NCBI RefSeq assembly: GCF_030813915.1 | Contig: NZ_JAUSUJ010000003.1 | Span: forward strand, 124,001-188,000 | Direction of reading: 5' to 3' | Length of the DNA: 64,000 nucleotides | From: Rhodoplanes tepidamans | GTDB lineage: Bacteria > Pseudomonadota > Alphaproteobacteria > Rhizobiales > Xanthobacteraceae | In this document: in pieces, positions 17,466 to 26,231 of the stretch | How the letters are laid out: every line of letters begins with the position of its first letter | How positions within the stretch are numbered: position 1 is the first letter of the stretch | Translations under genes and position numbers: made by a program | The notes under the pieces: generated by a model | What the model was told of the DNA's origin: nothing | The model's database searches: none | Seen by the model: only the letters and a program-made list of their open reading frames with translations

Positions 17466-18335
17466 TCAGCGGCCTCCGCCGAGCGTATGGACGTAGACGG
17501 CGAGCGCCTTGATGGTGACCGGGTCGAGCCGGTCGGCCCAGGCCGGCATCACGCCGCCGCGCGAGTTGGTGATGGTCTCGACCAGGCTCGCCTCGTCGCC
17601 GCCGTAGAGCCAGATGCGGTCGGTGAGGTTGGGCGCACCGAGCTCCTGGTTCCCCTTGGCGTCCTCGCCGTGGCAGACCGCGCAGTTGTCGGCGAACAGC
17701 TGCTTGCCGGCGGCGAGATCGACGCCCTGGCGGGTCGGCTGGCCGGACAGCGAGAGCACGTAGTTCGCCACCTGGACGATCTCGTCCTTCTTCAGGGTCC
17801 CGTCCTTGCCGAAGGCCGGCATCTGGTTCTCGCGCGCCTGGGCGTTTCCGGAGCGGATGCCGTACTGGATCGTCTGGTGGAGGGCGTCGAGCGTGCCGCC
17901 CCACAGCCAGTCGTCGTCGTTGAGGTTCGGGTACCCCTTCGAGCCGGTGGCGCCGGAGCCGTGGCAGGGGGCGCAGTTGTCGCCGAAGGCGGCCCGTCCC
18001 TGCGCCCGCGCGAAGGCGAGCAGCGCCTGGTCCTTCTCGATGTCGGCGAGGTCGGCCTTGGCGAGCAGCGCGGCCTTCTCGCCGCGCAGCGCCTGGAGCG
18101 CCGCCATGTCGGCCGCGACGTTCGCCCGCGACGAGTAGCCGAGCAGGCCGGACGTGTAGCTGGAGACCAGCGGCCAGGCCGGATAGGCGACCATGTACAG
18201 GGCGGCCCAGATGCAGCAGGCGTAGAAGGTCCACAGCCACCAGCGCGGCAGCGGCGTGTTCAGCTCCTTGATGCCGTCCCACTCGTGCCCGGTCGTCGCG
18301 GTGCCGGTGACGGCGTCGATCTCGTTCTTCGCCAT
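17466..18335 (-). CDS. ccoP: cbb3 oxidase dihaem cytochrome c subunit CcoP
   Basis: A 289-residue subunit III of cytochrome cbb3 oxidase. It starts with the CcoP signature GHEWDGIKELNTPLPRWW (about 16-33), then has one membrane helix (about 34-56) and two class I cytochrome c domains with haem sites CAPCH and CAVCH and axial methionines in MPAFG and MPAW. It passes electrons towards CcoO/CcoN. The start was set at the ATG 5 bases after the ccoQ stop, where homologues begin (MAKNEID). Confidence 0.96.
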   Translation of the reverse strand: MAKNEIDAVTGTATTGHEWDGIKELNTPLPRWWLWTFYACCIWAALYMVAYPAWPLVSSYTSGLLGYSSRANVAADMAALQALRGEKAALLAKADLADIEKDQALLAFARAQGRAAFGDNCAPCHGSGATGSKGYPNLNDDDWLWGGTLDALHQTIQYGIRSGNAQARENQMPAFGKDGTLKKDEIVQVANYVLSLSGQPTRQGVDLAAGKQLFADNCAVCHGEDAKGNQELGAPNLTDRIWLYGGDEASLVETITNSRGGVMPAWADRLDPVTIKALAVYVHTLGGGR

Positions 18336-18340
18336 GGTCT

Positions 18341-18502
18341 TCAGTCCTCCCGCAGAGGCAGCTTGGCCGCGTCGTCGAAGGCCGCGCCGTTGCGCGGCCA
18401 CAGGGCATAGGCGAGCACCGCCAGGAACAGGGCGACGAAGATGGGCGTCCACCAGTTCGCGACGAAGGTGGTGATCAGCGACAGGCCGGGTTCGGGTCGC
18501 AT
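18341..18502 (-). CDS. ccoQ: cbb3 oxidase small subunit CcoQ
   Basis: A 53-residue single-span protein. Its membrane helix (about 17-35, WWTPIFVALFLAVLAYALWP) is followed by a short hydrophilic tail ending KLPLRED. CcoQ stabilises the interaction of CcoP with CcoNO. Length, helix and position between ccoO and ccoP are diagnostic. It begins 8 bases after the ccoO stop. Confidence 0.93.
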   Translation of the reverse strand: MRPEPGLSLITTFVANWWTPIFVALFLAVLAYALWPRNGAAFDDAAKLPLRED

Positions 18503-18510
18503 GGTCCCTC

Positions 18511-19245
18511 TCAGCGCAGGTTTGCTTTGTCGTTGTAGAGCTTGAGGTCGACGAGCGTGCCCATCATCTGGAGATAGGCGACGAGGGCGTCCATCTCGGT
18601 GACGCGCGACGGGTTGCCGTCGTAGTCGCGCGCCGTGCTCTTCGGGTAACGCCCCTGGAGATCGGCGGCGCTGGGATCGTCGAGCGTCGCCTGGACCTTG
18701 GCGTCCTTGGCGGCGTTCTTGATCTGCTCTTCGCTGTAGGGAACCCCGACGGTCTGCAGCGCCTTCATGTGGGCGGCGAGCCCCTTGAGATCGAGATCGG
18801 CCTGCGCCAGGAACGGGTAGCCCGGCATCACCGACTGCGGCACCACGGCGCGCGGGTTCTTCAGATGCGCGACGTGCCACTCGTCCGAGTACTTGCCGCC
18901 CACCCGCGACAGGTCCGGCCCGGTGCGCTTGGAGCCCCACTGGAACGGGTGGTCGTACATCGACTCGGCGGCGAGCGAGTAGTGGCCGTAGCGCTCGACC
19001 TCGTCCCGCAGCGGCCGCACCTGCTGCGAATGGCAGGTGTAGCAGCCCTCGCGGATGTAGACGTTGCGTCCGGCGAGCTCGAGCGGGGTGTAGGGCCGCA
19101 TGCCCTCCACCTTCTCGATGGTGCTCTTCAGGTAGAAGAGCGGCGCGATCTCGACGAGCCCGCCGATCGAGACGACCAGCAGGATGCCGATCAGGAGGAG
19201 GATCGAGTTCTTCTCGAGAATCTCGTGCTTGGCCATGAGCGACAT
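18511..19245 (-). CDS. ccoO: cbb3 oxidase monohaem cytochrome c subunit CcoO
   Basis: A 244-residue subunit II. An N-terminal membrane anchor (about 13-37) precedes a periplasmic cytochrome c domain with the haem c motif CYTCH in [13 protein letters not shown] (about residue 70) and conserved [11 protein letters not shown] and MPGYPFL segments, the latter carrying the axial Met. It receives electrons from CcoP. The start has an AAGGGAGGAA ribosome-binding site and lies 13 bases after the ccoN stop. Confidence 0.96.
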   Translation of the reverse strand: MSLMAKHEILEKNSILLLIGILLVVSIGGLVEIAPLFYLKSTIEKVEGMRPYTPLELAGRNVYIREGCYTCHSQQVRPLRDEVERYGHYSLAAESMYDHPFQWGSKRTGPDLSRVGGKYSDEWHVAHLKNPRAVVPQSVMPGYPFLAQADLDLKGLAAHMKALQTVGVPYSEEQIKNAAKDAKVQATLDDPSAADLQGRYPKSTARDYDGNPSRVTEMDALVAYLQMMGTLVDLKLYNDKANLR

Positions 19246-19258
19246 GGTCGTTCCTCCC

Positions 19259-20911
19259 TTACTCGGCCGGCTGCATGGCGGGCCGCGCGACGGGGGCCGG
19301 TTCGCCCGACCGCACCGTCATCCAGACGTTCCAGGCCATGATCAGCGAGCCGATCACGAACAGGGCGCCGCCGAGCGCCCGGATGGCGTAGAACGGATGC
19401 ATCGCCTCGACGGTCTCGATGAACGAGTACTCGAGGAAGCCGAGCGACGTGTAGGCGCGCCACATCAGGCCCTGCAGGATGCCGGACACCCACATCGCCG
19501 AGACGTAGAGCACGATGCCGATGGTGGCGATCCAGAAGTGCCAGTTGACGGCCTTGAGGCTGTAGAGCTGCTTCTTGTTCCACAGCCAAGGCACCAGGCA
19601 GTAGACGGCGCCGAACGAGACGAAGCCGACCCAGCCGAGCGCGCCGGAGTGGACGTGACCGACGGTCCAGTCGGTGTAGTGGCTGAGCGAGTTGACGGCC
19701 TTGATGGACATCATCGGCCCTTCGAAGGTCGACATGCCGTAGAAGGCGACCGACACGACCAGCATGCGCAGGACCGGGTCGGTGCGCAGCTTGTCCCAGG
19801 CGCCCGACAGGGTCATCAGGCCGTTGATCATGCCGCCCCAGGACGGCATCCACAGCATGATCGAGAAGGTCATGCCGAGCGTCTGCGTCCAGTCGGGCAG
19901 CGACGTGTAGTGGAGATGGTGCGGGCCGGCCCAGATGTAGAGGAAGATCAGGGCCCAGAAGTGCACGATCGACAGCCGGTAGGAGTAGACCGGCCGCTCC
20001 GCCCGCTTGGGCACGAAGTAGTACATGATGCCGAGGAAGCCGGCGGTCAGGAAGAAGCCCACCGCGTTGTGGCCGTACCACCACTGGAACATCGCGTCCT
20101 GCACGCCCGACCAGACGATGTAGGACTTCGACCCGAAGACCGAGACCGGCAGGGTCGGATTGTTGCCGAGGTGCAGCACCGCGATGGTGACGATGAAGGC
20201 GAGATAGAACCAGTTGGCGACGTAGATGTGCGGCTCTTTCCGCTTGATGATCGTCACCAGGTAGACGAGCAGATACACGACCCAGACGATGGTCAGCCAC
20301 AGGTCGGCGTACCACTCCGGCTCGGCGTACTCCTTCGACTGGGTGACGCCGAGCAGATAGCCCGTGCCGGCGATGACGATGAAGAAGTTGTAGCCGAGCA
20401 CCACGAACCACGGCGCCATGTGGCCGGCGAGCCGCGTCCGGCAGGTGCGCTGCACCACGTAGAAGGAGCTCGCGATCAGCACGTTGCCGCCGAAGGCGAA
20501 GATGACGGCCGAGGTGTGCAGCGGCCGCAGGCGCCCGAAGTTGAGGAACGGCAGATCGAAGTTCAGCACCGGATAGGCGAGCTCGAGCGCGATCCACAGG
20601 CCGACCGTGAAGCCGGCGACGCCCCAGAACACCGCCGCCGCCGTGGCGAACTTGATCGGGGCGTCGTTGTAGTTGGCCCGCCCGTCGTCGGTCTCCTGGC
20701 CGGGCAGTTCGGCCGGACGGTTGAAGTAGCCCCGGAAGATCATGAACACGGCCGCGACGCTCGCCGCCGCGGACAGATAGGCGTGAAACGCGAACGGCGC
20801 GTCCTGCGCCTTCGCGGCTCCGACGAGACAGAGCAACGTCGTCACGGCGAAGACGAACGCCAGTCCGCCTTCTCCGAAAGTCATGGTCTTGCGAACCGTC
20901 GATTGAGCCAT
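19259..20911 (-). CDS. ccoN: cbb3-type cytochrome c oxidase catalytic subunit CcoN
   Basis: A 550-residue haem-copper oxidase of the C family with about 14 membrane helices. It holds haem b and the haem b3/CuB centre and reduces oxygen at very low concentrations while pumping protons. Conserved segments include [18 protein letters not shown] (CuB His ligand and the cross-linked Tyr region nearby), [14 protein letters not shown] (the His pair) and [16 protein letters not shown]. The first gene of ccoNOQP; an FNR/FixK box lies 85-98 bases upstream of its ATG. Expression is therefore expected to be microaerobic. Confidence 0.97.
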   Translation of the reverse strand: MAQSTVRKTMTFGEGGLAFVFAVTTLLCLVGAAKAQDAPFAFHAYLSAAASVAAVFMIFRGYFNRPAELPGQETDDGRANYNDAPIKFATAAAVFWGVAGFTVGLWIALELAYPVLNFDLPFLNFGRLRPLHTSAVIFAFGGNVLIASSFYVVQRTCRTRLAGHMAPWFVVLGYNFFIVIAGTGYLLGVTQSKEYAEPEWYADLWLTIVWVVYLLVYLVTIIKRKEPHIYVANWFYLAFIVTIAVLHLGNNPTLPVSVFGSKSYIVWSGVQDAMFQWWYGHNAVGFFLTAGFLGIMYYFVPKRAERPVYSYRLSIVHFWALIFLYIWAGPHHLHYTSLPDWTQTLGMTFSIMLWMPSWGGMINGLMTLSGAWDKLRTDPVLRMLVVSVAFYGMSTFEGPMMSIKAVNSLSHYTDWTVGHVHSGALGWVGFVSFGAVYCLVPWLWNKKQLYSLKAVNWHFWIATIGIVLYVSAMWVSGILQGLMWRAYTSLGFLEYSFIETVEAMHPFYAIRALGGALFVIGSLIMAWNVWMTVRSGEPAPVARPAMQPAE

Positions 20912-20995
20912 GGATGGGGCCTTGGGTTGCGGCGTTACAAGGTCGGGCTGAACGAGGAGCGTGTCGGACTAGTCAGGATGCTCGGCACGCTCGCA

Positions 20996-21009
20996 TTGAT
21001 GAAAGTCAA
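20996..21009 (-). promoter_or_regulatory. FNR/FixK-type box upstream of ccoN
   Basis: The minus strand reads TTGACTTTCATCAA, 9 of 10 defined positions of TTGAT-N4-ATCAA. It lies 91 bases (centre) before the ccoN start, in the 133-base spacer downstream of the transporter gene. Activation of ccoNOQP by FixK/FNR is well established in related bacteria. Confidence 0.75.
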
Positions 21010-21044
21010 TCCTGGCGAGTGTCAGGGGCCGTTGATTGTCCAGA

Positions 21045-22163
21045 TTACTTGACAACGGTATCGTCTCCCTTGCGTCTGCGCAGTCTCGCCACGTATCGGA
21101 TCACCACCGGCAAGGAAAAGGACACTGCGAAGACCCGCGCGATGTGATGGGCGCCGACGAAGACCGGGTCGATATGCAAAGCCAGGGACAGCACCATCAT
21201 CGCGTCGATGGCACCCGGCGAGAACGCGACGGTGAGATCGCCGACCCTCAGGCCGAGCAGCAGCGTGAGCGCCAGCACGAACACGGCCGAGACGCCGACG
21301 GCGACCGTGAACGATCCGAGCGCGGCGGCCAGATAGGACAGCACCAGCGTGACCGAGGTGCCGGCGAAGCGCGAGCCGCTGACCGCGCCGAGCCCGATCA
21401 TGCCGGCGATCGTCACCCAGGCCGGCAGCGTCACGGTGACGAGACCGGTGCCGTGCAGCACCGCCGAGACCGTCATCGGGCCGATCATCAGGCCGCCCGG
21501 GAAGCCGATCCGCATCAAGAGCAGGCCGACCGCGATGGCGAGGACGACCAGGACGGCGAGCTCGGCCGGCGCGGCGAGCAGGCCGGAGGGCGGCGCCGCG
21601 AGTCCGGTCGGGCCGCCCTGCCCGAACGCCGCCAGCACCACCGGGACGCCGACCGTGAGGATGACGACCCGCATGGTCTGGACGATGGCGATGCCGCGCA
21701 CGTCGCACTTCTCCTCGACCGCGTGGGCGAGCACCTGGGAGAGCGCACCGGGCACGCCGGCGAACAACGCCGTCATGGCGTCCCAGCCGTGCACCTTGCG
21801 GAGATAGAAGGTGGTGGCGACGGTCACGCATCCCATCGCCACCACGACGGCCGCGATGCTGATCGGCCAGGCGGCGATTCCGTGCAGCGAGGCCGGGCTG
21901 ACGACCCCGCCGAGCGACAGGCCGACGATGACGAAGAAGCCGCGCGCGACCGCGCGTGGCACGCCGACCGGGCGACCGGCGAGCGCCGCGACCGCCGTGG
22001 TCACCATGGCGCCGGCGAGCCAGGCGGCGGGAATCTTGGCGAGATCGAACAGCACCGCGCCGACGGTGGCGATCACCAGGGTCTCGAAAAGATGGCGCGG
22101 GCTCGGGAGCGGCCGCTTGCTGCCCGGGTCTGGGCGCACACTGTCGTTCGAACGCGTCTGCAT
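21045..22163 (-). CDS. AbrB family membrane transporter (PF05145)
   Basis: A 372-residue polytopic membrane protein of two homologous halves. Each half carries the AbrB-type duplicated signature: WLAGAMVTTAVAALAGRP near 47 and FPGGLMIGPMTVSAVLHG near 225, each followed by three to four helices. Older annotations call the family 'ammonia monooxygenase', which is misleading; no catalytic residues are present. The substrate is unknown. It is co-oriented with ccoN but separated from it by the FNR/FixK box, so it need not share the promoter. The ATG at 22163 is the first in frame, with the first membrane helix starting near residue 28. Confidence 0.82.
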   Translation of the reverse strand: MQTRSNDSVRPDPGSKRPLPSPRHLFETLVIATVGAVLFDLAKIPAAWLAGAMVTTAVAALAGRPVGVPRAVARGFFVIVGLSLGGVVSPASLHGIAAWPISIAAVVVAMGCVTVATTFYLRKVHGWDAMTALFAGVPGALSQVLAHAVEEKCDVRGIAIVQTMRVVILTVGVPVVLAAFGQGGPTGLAAPPSGLLAAPAELAVLVVLAIAVGLLLMRIGFPGGLMIGPMTVSAVLHGTGLVTVTLPAWVTIAGMIGLGAVSGSRFAGTSVTLVLSYLAAALGSFTVAVGVSAVFVLALTLLLGLRVGDLTVAFSPGAIDAMMVLSLALHIDPVFVGAHHIARVFAVSFSLPVVIRYVARLRRRKGDDTVVK

Positions 22164-22341
22164 CGGGGGTCCTGCGTTGCGCGTTCTCTTAGAGCATTTT
22201 CAAACCGAACGGGACCCCGCTTCGTGAGAGAATTTTGAGCCGTCGCACCGGCCGTCCCGCGACCGGCCTCTCATGCACGACTCCGCATCTGTCTGCACCG
22301 CCACGTCGCGCGTCGCGTGCGCTCCTTCGCGTCACGCGGGC

Positions 22342-22374
22342 AAAAAAAAGCGCCGTACGAATCGTACGGCGCTT
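22342..22374 (-). terminator. Rho-independent terminator after the fixK-like gene
   Basis: AAGCGCCGTACGA and TCGTACGGCGCTT form a 12-13-bp stem, followed on the minus strand by eight T residues. It lies about 105 bases past the fixK-like stop. The rest of the 22164-22480 spacer shows no gene. Confidence 0.88.
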
Positions 22375-22480
22375 CGAGTTGAAGAGGATCGCCCGGGGAG
22401 GAGATGGACGATCGCTCCGAAACGGAGTGTCGCGATCAGCCGTCGCCGTGCGGCGAGACGCACGCGTGCCGGTGCACCCG

Positions 22481-23209
22481 TCAGTGCGCCCCGGTGAGCT
22501 GGCAGATGCGACAGACGTCGTGGACCCGCACCTCTTCCTGCTTGTCGATCGCGATGATGCCGCGACGACGCAGCTCCGAGAAGGCACGCGACACGGTCTC
22601 CAGCGTCAGGCCGAGATAGTCGGCGATCTCCTGGCGGGTCATGCCGAGGCGGACGACGGCGGAGTCGCCGCCACAGCGCGGCCCGGCGCAGTTGAAGCCG
22701 CCGCGGCCCGGCACGCAGTGCATGACGAAGGTGGCGACCCGCTCCAGCGCCGACTTGCGGCCGAGCAGGACGGCGTGCTCGTGCAGGGCGCAGAGCTGGG
22801 CGTGGACATGGGCGCTGAGACGGCGGAGCAGCTCGGGCGACTGCTCCACGGCGGCGCGCTCGTAGGCGATCACGTTGCAGGAGACCAGCGTCTCGGCCGA
22901 GCAGTCGTACACGGGAAGGGCCGAGAGGCCGAACACGTCGCCGGCGCTGAGCAGCTCGACCACCTGCCGACGACCGTCGGGGAGGAGCTTGTAGAGCATC
23001 ACGGCGCCGTCGACGAGCTGATACATGCGATCGGCACGATCGCCCTCGCGGAAGATGTGGGCGTGCTGGCCCACCCGCTGGCGCTGCCCCTGGGGCTCCT
23101 CGTCACGACGATTGGACGTCTGGACGGGGGCTGGGCGATGAGAGGAAGGGAGTCGGCAGGGCGACTCGACCGCAACAGAAAAGGATCGCTGTGCGACGGC
23201 TGGCTTCAT
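22481..23209 (-). CDS. CRP/FNR-family regulator, FixK-like
   Basis: A 242-residue transcription activator with a cNMP-binding-fold sensor (about 45-150), a dimerisation helix and a C-terminal winged helix. The recognition helix ETVSRAFSEL has the Glu, Ser and Arg that in FNR/FixK contact TTGAT, matching the boxes found at hemA, ccoN and ccoG. There is no N-terminal cysteine cluster of the FNR/FnrN type, which favours FixK-like oxygen control through FixLJ. Unusually, a Gly/Cys-rich insert (HCVPGRGGFNCAGPRCGG) precedes the helix-turn-helix, and the tail ends in VCRICQLTGAH. I chose the ATG at 23209 (AGGA upstream); an ATG 90 bases earlier would add a low-complexity extension. The exact paralogue (fixK or fnr-like) is not certain. 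Confidence 0.85.
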   Translation of the reverse strand: MKPAVAQRSFSVAVESPCRLPSSHRPAPVQTSNRRDEEPQGQRQRVGQHAHIFREGDRADRMYQLVDGAVMLYKLLPDGRRQVVELLSAGDVFGLSALPVYDCSAETLVSCNVIAYERAAVEQSPELLRRLSAHVHAQLCALHEHAVLLGRKSALERVATFVMHCVPGRGGFNCAGPRCGGDSAVVRLGMTRQEIADYLGLTLETVSRAFSELRRRGIIAIDKQEEVRVHDVCRICQLTGAH

Positions 23210-23664
23210 GGGGGTCCTCGCCGGACGAGCCGGGGGTTGAAACGCTCGGCAGCGCAATGAGACATTAGCGGAGGTGATCGCCGAGGCGTAATCTGGCATG
23301 AATGCTTACGGAGAAACCCTTATCCTAAAATGCTTTTAATTCCAGTGAGTTGAACGGGCACGTGCGGACCCCCGAAGAGCCGTTTCGGAGGCCTCGGAGA
23401 GGTCGATCGGGGTGGATTTCTGCCGTGCCTCGGTGATTGCATCGCAGCAATCGACTGTCAAGCGGGCTTTACGTTTCGACGGCGCCTCGGCGTTTTGAAC
23501 TTTCGACCTACGAGCTTTTCCGGATCAGCCGCAGGCGCGCGAAGAACGCGGTTTTCCACACGCGCGAGACCGCCCGGAACGGCGGCGGCGGTGATCGCCG
23601 ACCGGCCCGATCCCGAGGCACGTCATCGGCCGGGTGCCGGACGGGCGACGCGAGGCCGCCGCGC
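23210..23664. other. Intergenic region upstream of the fixK-like gene
   Basis: The 455 bases between the receiver gene stop and the fixK-like start are distinctly AT-richer around 23300-23345 (CTTATCCTAAAATGCTTTTA), as expected of a promoter. I see no convincing TTGAT box and no gene. GTAAGC...GATTAC on the minus strand is a weak candidate for a FixJ contact. Confidence 0.5.
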
Positions 23665-24027
23665 TCAGGCGCGCAGGCTGGCGAGCTGCTGCGTGATGGC
23701 GCCGTGCGACAGCGGCTTGCGGATGATGCTCATCTCGCCGAGCCCCGGGATGCCGCGAAGCTGCAGATCGATCGTGTTCTGCGACTGCCCCGACATGGCG
23801 ACGATGCGGGGCGGGTCCTTGAGGCTGTTCAGCCACCGGATCAGCTCGGCGCCACTGATCCCGGGCAGGATCAGGTCGACGAAGACGATGTCCTTCCCGG
23901 ACGGCGGCGCGCTGCGGAAGAAGTCCTCCGCATCGGCATGGCAAACGACCTCGAACCCCAGATGTTCCAACAGGATGGCGAGCGAGTCGCTCACCCCGGG
24001 ATCATCCTCGACAACATACACGGCCAT
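23665..24027 (-). CDS. Single-domain response regulator (receiver only)
   Basis: A 120-residue protein consisting only of a receiver domain: acidic pair Asp8/Asp9, phospho-acceptor Asp51 in FVDLILPG, Ser in the AMSGQS switch region and Lys in IIRKPLS. It has no output domain. It lies between fixJ and the fixK-like gene, all on the minus strand. It could accept phosphate from FixL and act as a phosphate sink or feedback element, or talk to another partner; neither can be shown from sequence. It is too long and too clearly a receiver to be FixT of Sinorhizobium. The ATG at 24027 fits the receiver fold start (MAVYVVEDDPG). Confidence 0.88.
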   Translation of the reverse strand: MAVYVVEDDPGVSDSLAILLEHLGFEVVCHADAEDFFRSAPPSGKDIVFVDLILPGISGAELIRWLNSLKDPPRIVAMSGQSQNTIDLQLRGIPGLGEMSIIRKPLSHGAITQQLASLRA

Positions 24028-24113
24028 GGAGAGACCTGTCAGCTCGCAGCTCACGAGCTGCCCAGCCTCCAAGATCGGAGCACCTCGCCAACAGCTCAAT
24101 TCGTATAAAACGC

Positions 24114-24129
24114 TAAGTGCTACTACTTA
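24114..24129 (-). promoter_or_regulatory. Candidate FixJ site upstream of the receiver-only gene
   Basis: TAAGTGCTACTACTTA is a perfect 5-6-5 inverted repeat. On the minus strand it includes ATAAGTAG, 7 of 8 matches to the GTAMGTAG FixJ-type motif, about 90 bases before the receiver start. An AT-rich TTTTATACG lies downstream as a possible -10. Confidence 0.45.
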
Positions 24130-24172
24130 TGAGCTGTCGGCCGGAGGATATGGGGAGGGGGTCGGGGAACGT

Positions 24173-24808
24173 TCAGGAGTTGCGGGGCGACTCCGAGAGA
24201 ACGATGCGGACGAGGTCGGCGGCGTTCTTGGCGCCGAGCTTCTCCATGATTCGGGCCCGGTGCACCTCGATGGTGCGCGGGCTGATGCCGAGCTGGCGTC
24301 CGGCCTCCTTGTTGGAGGCGCCGGCGGCGATCAGGTTGAGCACCTCGCGCTCGCGCGCCGTGAGGAGGTCGCTGCCCGGGAACTGGGTGAGCGTCTCGCC
24401 GAGACCGGCACGGGCCTGGCGGCGGCTGGCCGCCTCGATCGCGTCGCGCACCCGGTTGACCACCGTCTCGGCATCGAACGGCTTCTCGATGAAGTCGAAG
24501 GCGCCGTTCTTGATCGCCTCGACGGCCATCGGGATGTCGCCCTGCCCCGAGATGATGAACACCGGCGCCGGATAGTTCTTGGCGTTCAGCTCCTTGAGGA
24601 TGTCGAGCCCGGACCGCCCCGGCATGTGCACGTCGAGAATGATGCAGGCCGGCGCACGCGACCGCACGGCCGCCAGGAACGAATGCCCGTCCGCGAAGGT
24701 GGTGACGTGATAGCCTTCCAGGGTCAGCACGACCGAGAGGGCGTCGCGGACCGCGGGATCGTCGTCGATGATGTGGATCTCACCAGCCGCGGTGGCGTTC
24801 TGACCCAT
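24173..24808 (-). CDS. fixJ: Two-component response regulator FixJ
   Basis: A 211-residue NarL/FixJ-family activator. The receiver domain (about 10-125) has acidic residues Asp15-17, phospho-acceptor Asp59 in ILDVHMPG, and Lys in IEKPFD. A LuxR-type helix-turn-helix (about 145-205) reads LTAREREVLNLIAAGASNK. Phosphorylated by FixL at low oxygen, FixJ activates fixK in related bacteria. Its start (MGQNATAAGEI) lies 29 bases inside the end of fixL, so expression is coupled. The upstream in-frame start was rejected because it lies deep within fixL. Confidence 0.95.
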   Translation of the reverse strand: MGQNATAAGEIHIIDDDPAVRDALSVVLTLEGYHVTTFADGHSFLAAVRSRAPACIILDVHMPGRSGLDILKELNAKNYPAPVFIISGQGDIPMAVEAIKNGAFDFIEKPFDAETVVNRVRDAIEAASRRQARAGLGETLTQFPGSDLLTAREREVLNLIAAGASNKEAGRQLGISPRTIEVHRARIMEKLGAKNAADLVRIVLSESPRNS

Positions 24809-26024
24809 TGTGTCCGTCCTTGGTTTCTGACGTCGCGCCGGCGTTCGCCTCGTCCGGCAGCGGAAGGAGCAAGGTGAAGCAGGCTCCACGCCCTCGACCG
24901 CCCGGATCGACGATGAGATCGCCGCCGTGGGTCTGAGCGATAGATTTCGAAATAGCAAGGCCGAGTCCGAGCCCCTGGCTCTTGGACGACGAAAAAGCCT
25001 TGAACAATTCGGCGATGCCCTCCGGCGGGATGCCGGGGCCGCTGTCCAGCACGCTCATCGCCACCCCGTCGGGCCGCAGCGTGGTGGAGACCCGCACCAC
25101 CTGGACGTCGCAACTCTTGATGGCTTCCAGGGCGTTGCGCACCAGGTTGACCACCACCTGCTGGATCTGCACCGGGTCGACCTGCACGCGCGGCAGGTCG
25201 ACGCCGAGATCGCGCACGATGCGGGTGCCGGGCGGGCTGCCCAGGATGGTGAGCTCGAGCGCGTCCTCGATCATCGGATTGAGCTCGACCAGCTTGCGCA
25301 CCGGGTCGCGCTTCTCGATGAACTGGCGCATCCGCTGGATGATGCTGCCGGCCCGCTCGGCCTCGTGCACGGCCTTCTCGAGGATCGTCATCACGCTGGC
25401 CGGGATGGCGTTGGCGGCGCCCTGCTTGGCGCAGGAGCGCTCGACCGCCTGCAGGTAGAGCATCAGGGCGGTCAGCGGCTGGTTGAGCTCGTGGGCGAGC
25501 GCCGCCCCCATCTCGTCGACGGCGGAGACCCGCGCCATCCGCACCAGGTTGGCCTGGAGCTGGGCGAGCCTCTGCTCGCTCTCGTTGCGGGCGCGGAGAT
25601 CCCGCATGATGCCGATGAACTGCCGGCCCGCCGAGGTGACCGCCTCGCCGACCGAGAGGTGGACCGGGATCACCGTGCCGTCGCGGTGCTGCGCCATGAC
25701 CTCGCGGCCGATGCCGATGATCTTGCGGCGACCGCTGGAGAGGTAGTTTCCGATGTAGCCGTCGTGCGCCCGCGCATGGTCGTTCGGCATGATGGCGTTG
25801 ACGTTGCGGCCGAGCATCTCGACCGCCGTGTAGCCGAACAGGCGCTCGCACGCCTTGTTGTAGGTGAGCACGATCCCGCGTTCGTCGATGATGATGATTC
25901 CGTCGGCGGCGGTGTCGAGAACGCTGGCGAGCTGGGCGTCGGAAATCGCGGGGACCGTCCGTTGGCTGTTGCTCGCACTGCCACCGGGCGGGGCTTCGGC
26001 GCGATCGAAGGGTTTCATGGACAT
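24780..26024 (-). CDS. fixL: Oxygen-sensing haem PAS histidine kinase FixL
   Basis: A 414-residue soluble sensor kinase without membrane helices. The PAS domain (about 30-145) carries the FixL haem signature: proximal ligand His87 in NDHARAHDGY and the oxygen-sensing Arg107 in IIGIGREV. The kinase core has phospho-acceptor His178 in ALAHELNQPL, an N box (NLVRNALEA) and G boxes (DSGPGIPP, GLGLGLAISK). It is shorter than the 505-residue Bradyrhizobium FixL, having only one PAS domain. Oxygen binding to the haem inhibits autophosphorylation in characterised homologues. The ATG at 26024 was chosen; a second ATG two codons on is possible. Confidence 0.95.
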   Translation of the reverse strand: MSMKPFDRAEAPPGGSASNSQRTVPAISDAQLASVLDTAADGIIIIDERGIVLTYNKACERLFGYTAVEMLGRNVNAIMPNDHARAHDGYIGNYLSSGRRKIIGIGREVMAQHRDGTVIPVHLSVGEAVTSAGRQFIGIMRDLRARNESEQRLAQLQANLVRMARVSAVDEMGAALAHELNQPLTALMLYLQAVERSCAKQGAANAIPASVMTILEKAVHEAERAGSIIQRMRQFIEKRDPVRKLVELNPMIEDALELTILGSPPGTRIVRDLGVDLPRVQVDPVQIQQVVVNLVRNALEAIKSCDVQVVRVSTTLRPDGVAMSVLDSGPGIPPEGIAELFKAFSSSKSQGLGLGLAISKSIAQTHGGDLIVDPGGRGRGACFTLLLPLPDEANAGATSETKDGHNGSERHRGW

Positions 26025-26065
26025 GCCGACCGGTCCTCGAATCCGCCCTCGGGGTGCGATAATCG

Positions 26066-26087
26066 TAAGTATTTATCCCATAAGTAC
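26066..26087. promoter_or_regulatory. Direct repeat TAAGTA-N9-TAAGTA between fixL and the SLC5 kinase gene
   Basis: GTAAGTAT at 26065 and ATAAGTAC at 26080 repeat TAAGTA with a 15-base period in the 207-base divergent spacer. The motif resembles half of the FixJ consensus GTAMGTAG, so this could be FixJ autoregulation or an unrelated dimeric regulator's site. Confidence 0.4.
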
Positions 26088-26231
26088 GGCACCACCGCAC
26101 GCGATTGCAACGAGAATTGATCTGGGCCCGTCCGTCGGCCGGGGCGGCGGTCGCGATGGACAAGCCCGGCCCGGTTGTGCTGACCTTCCCGGCGGGAGCG
26201 GCCGCCGCCACGTCCGGCCGCAGGAGCCGCC

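Noticed and set aside
21030-21055. Second FNR box near TTGATTGTCCAGAT before ccoN
   Set aside because: The downstream half does not match NTCAA; only the 20996-21009 site fits.
21045-22163. Ammonia monooxygenase
   Set aside because: Old annotation of the AbrB family; it is a membrane transporter-like protein with no monooxygenase features.
22481-23209. Classic FNR with N-terminal [4Fe-4S] cluster
   Set aside because: The N terminus lacks the required cysteine cluster; the Cys-rich part is before the helix-turn-helix instead.
23665-24027. FixT, the small antikinase of FixL
   Set aside because: This protein is a full receiver domain with phospho-acceptor and switch residues; FixT is not of this type.
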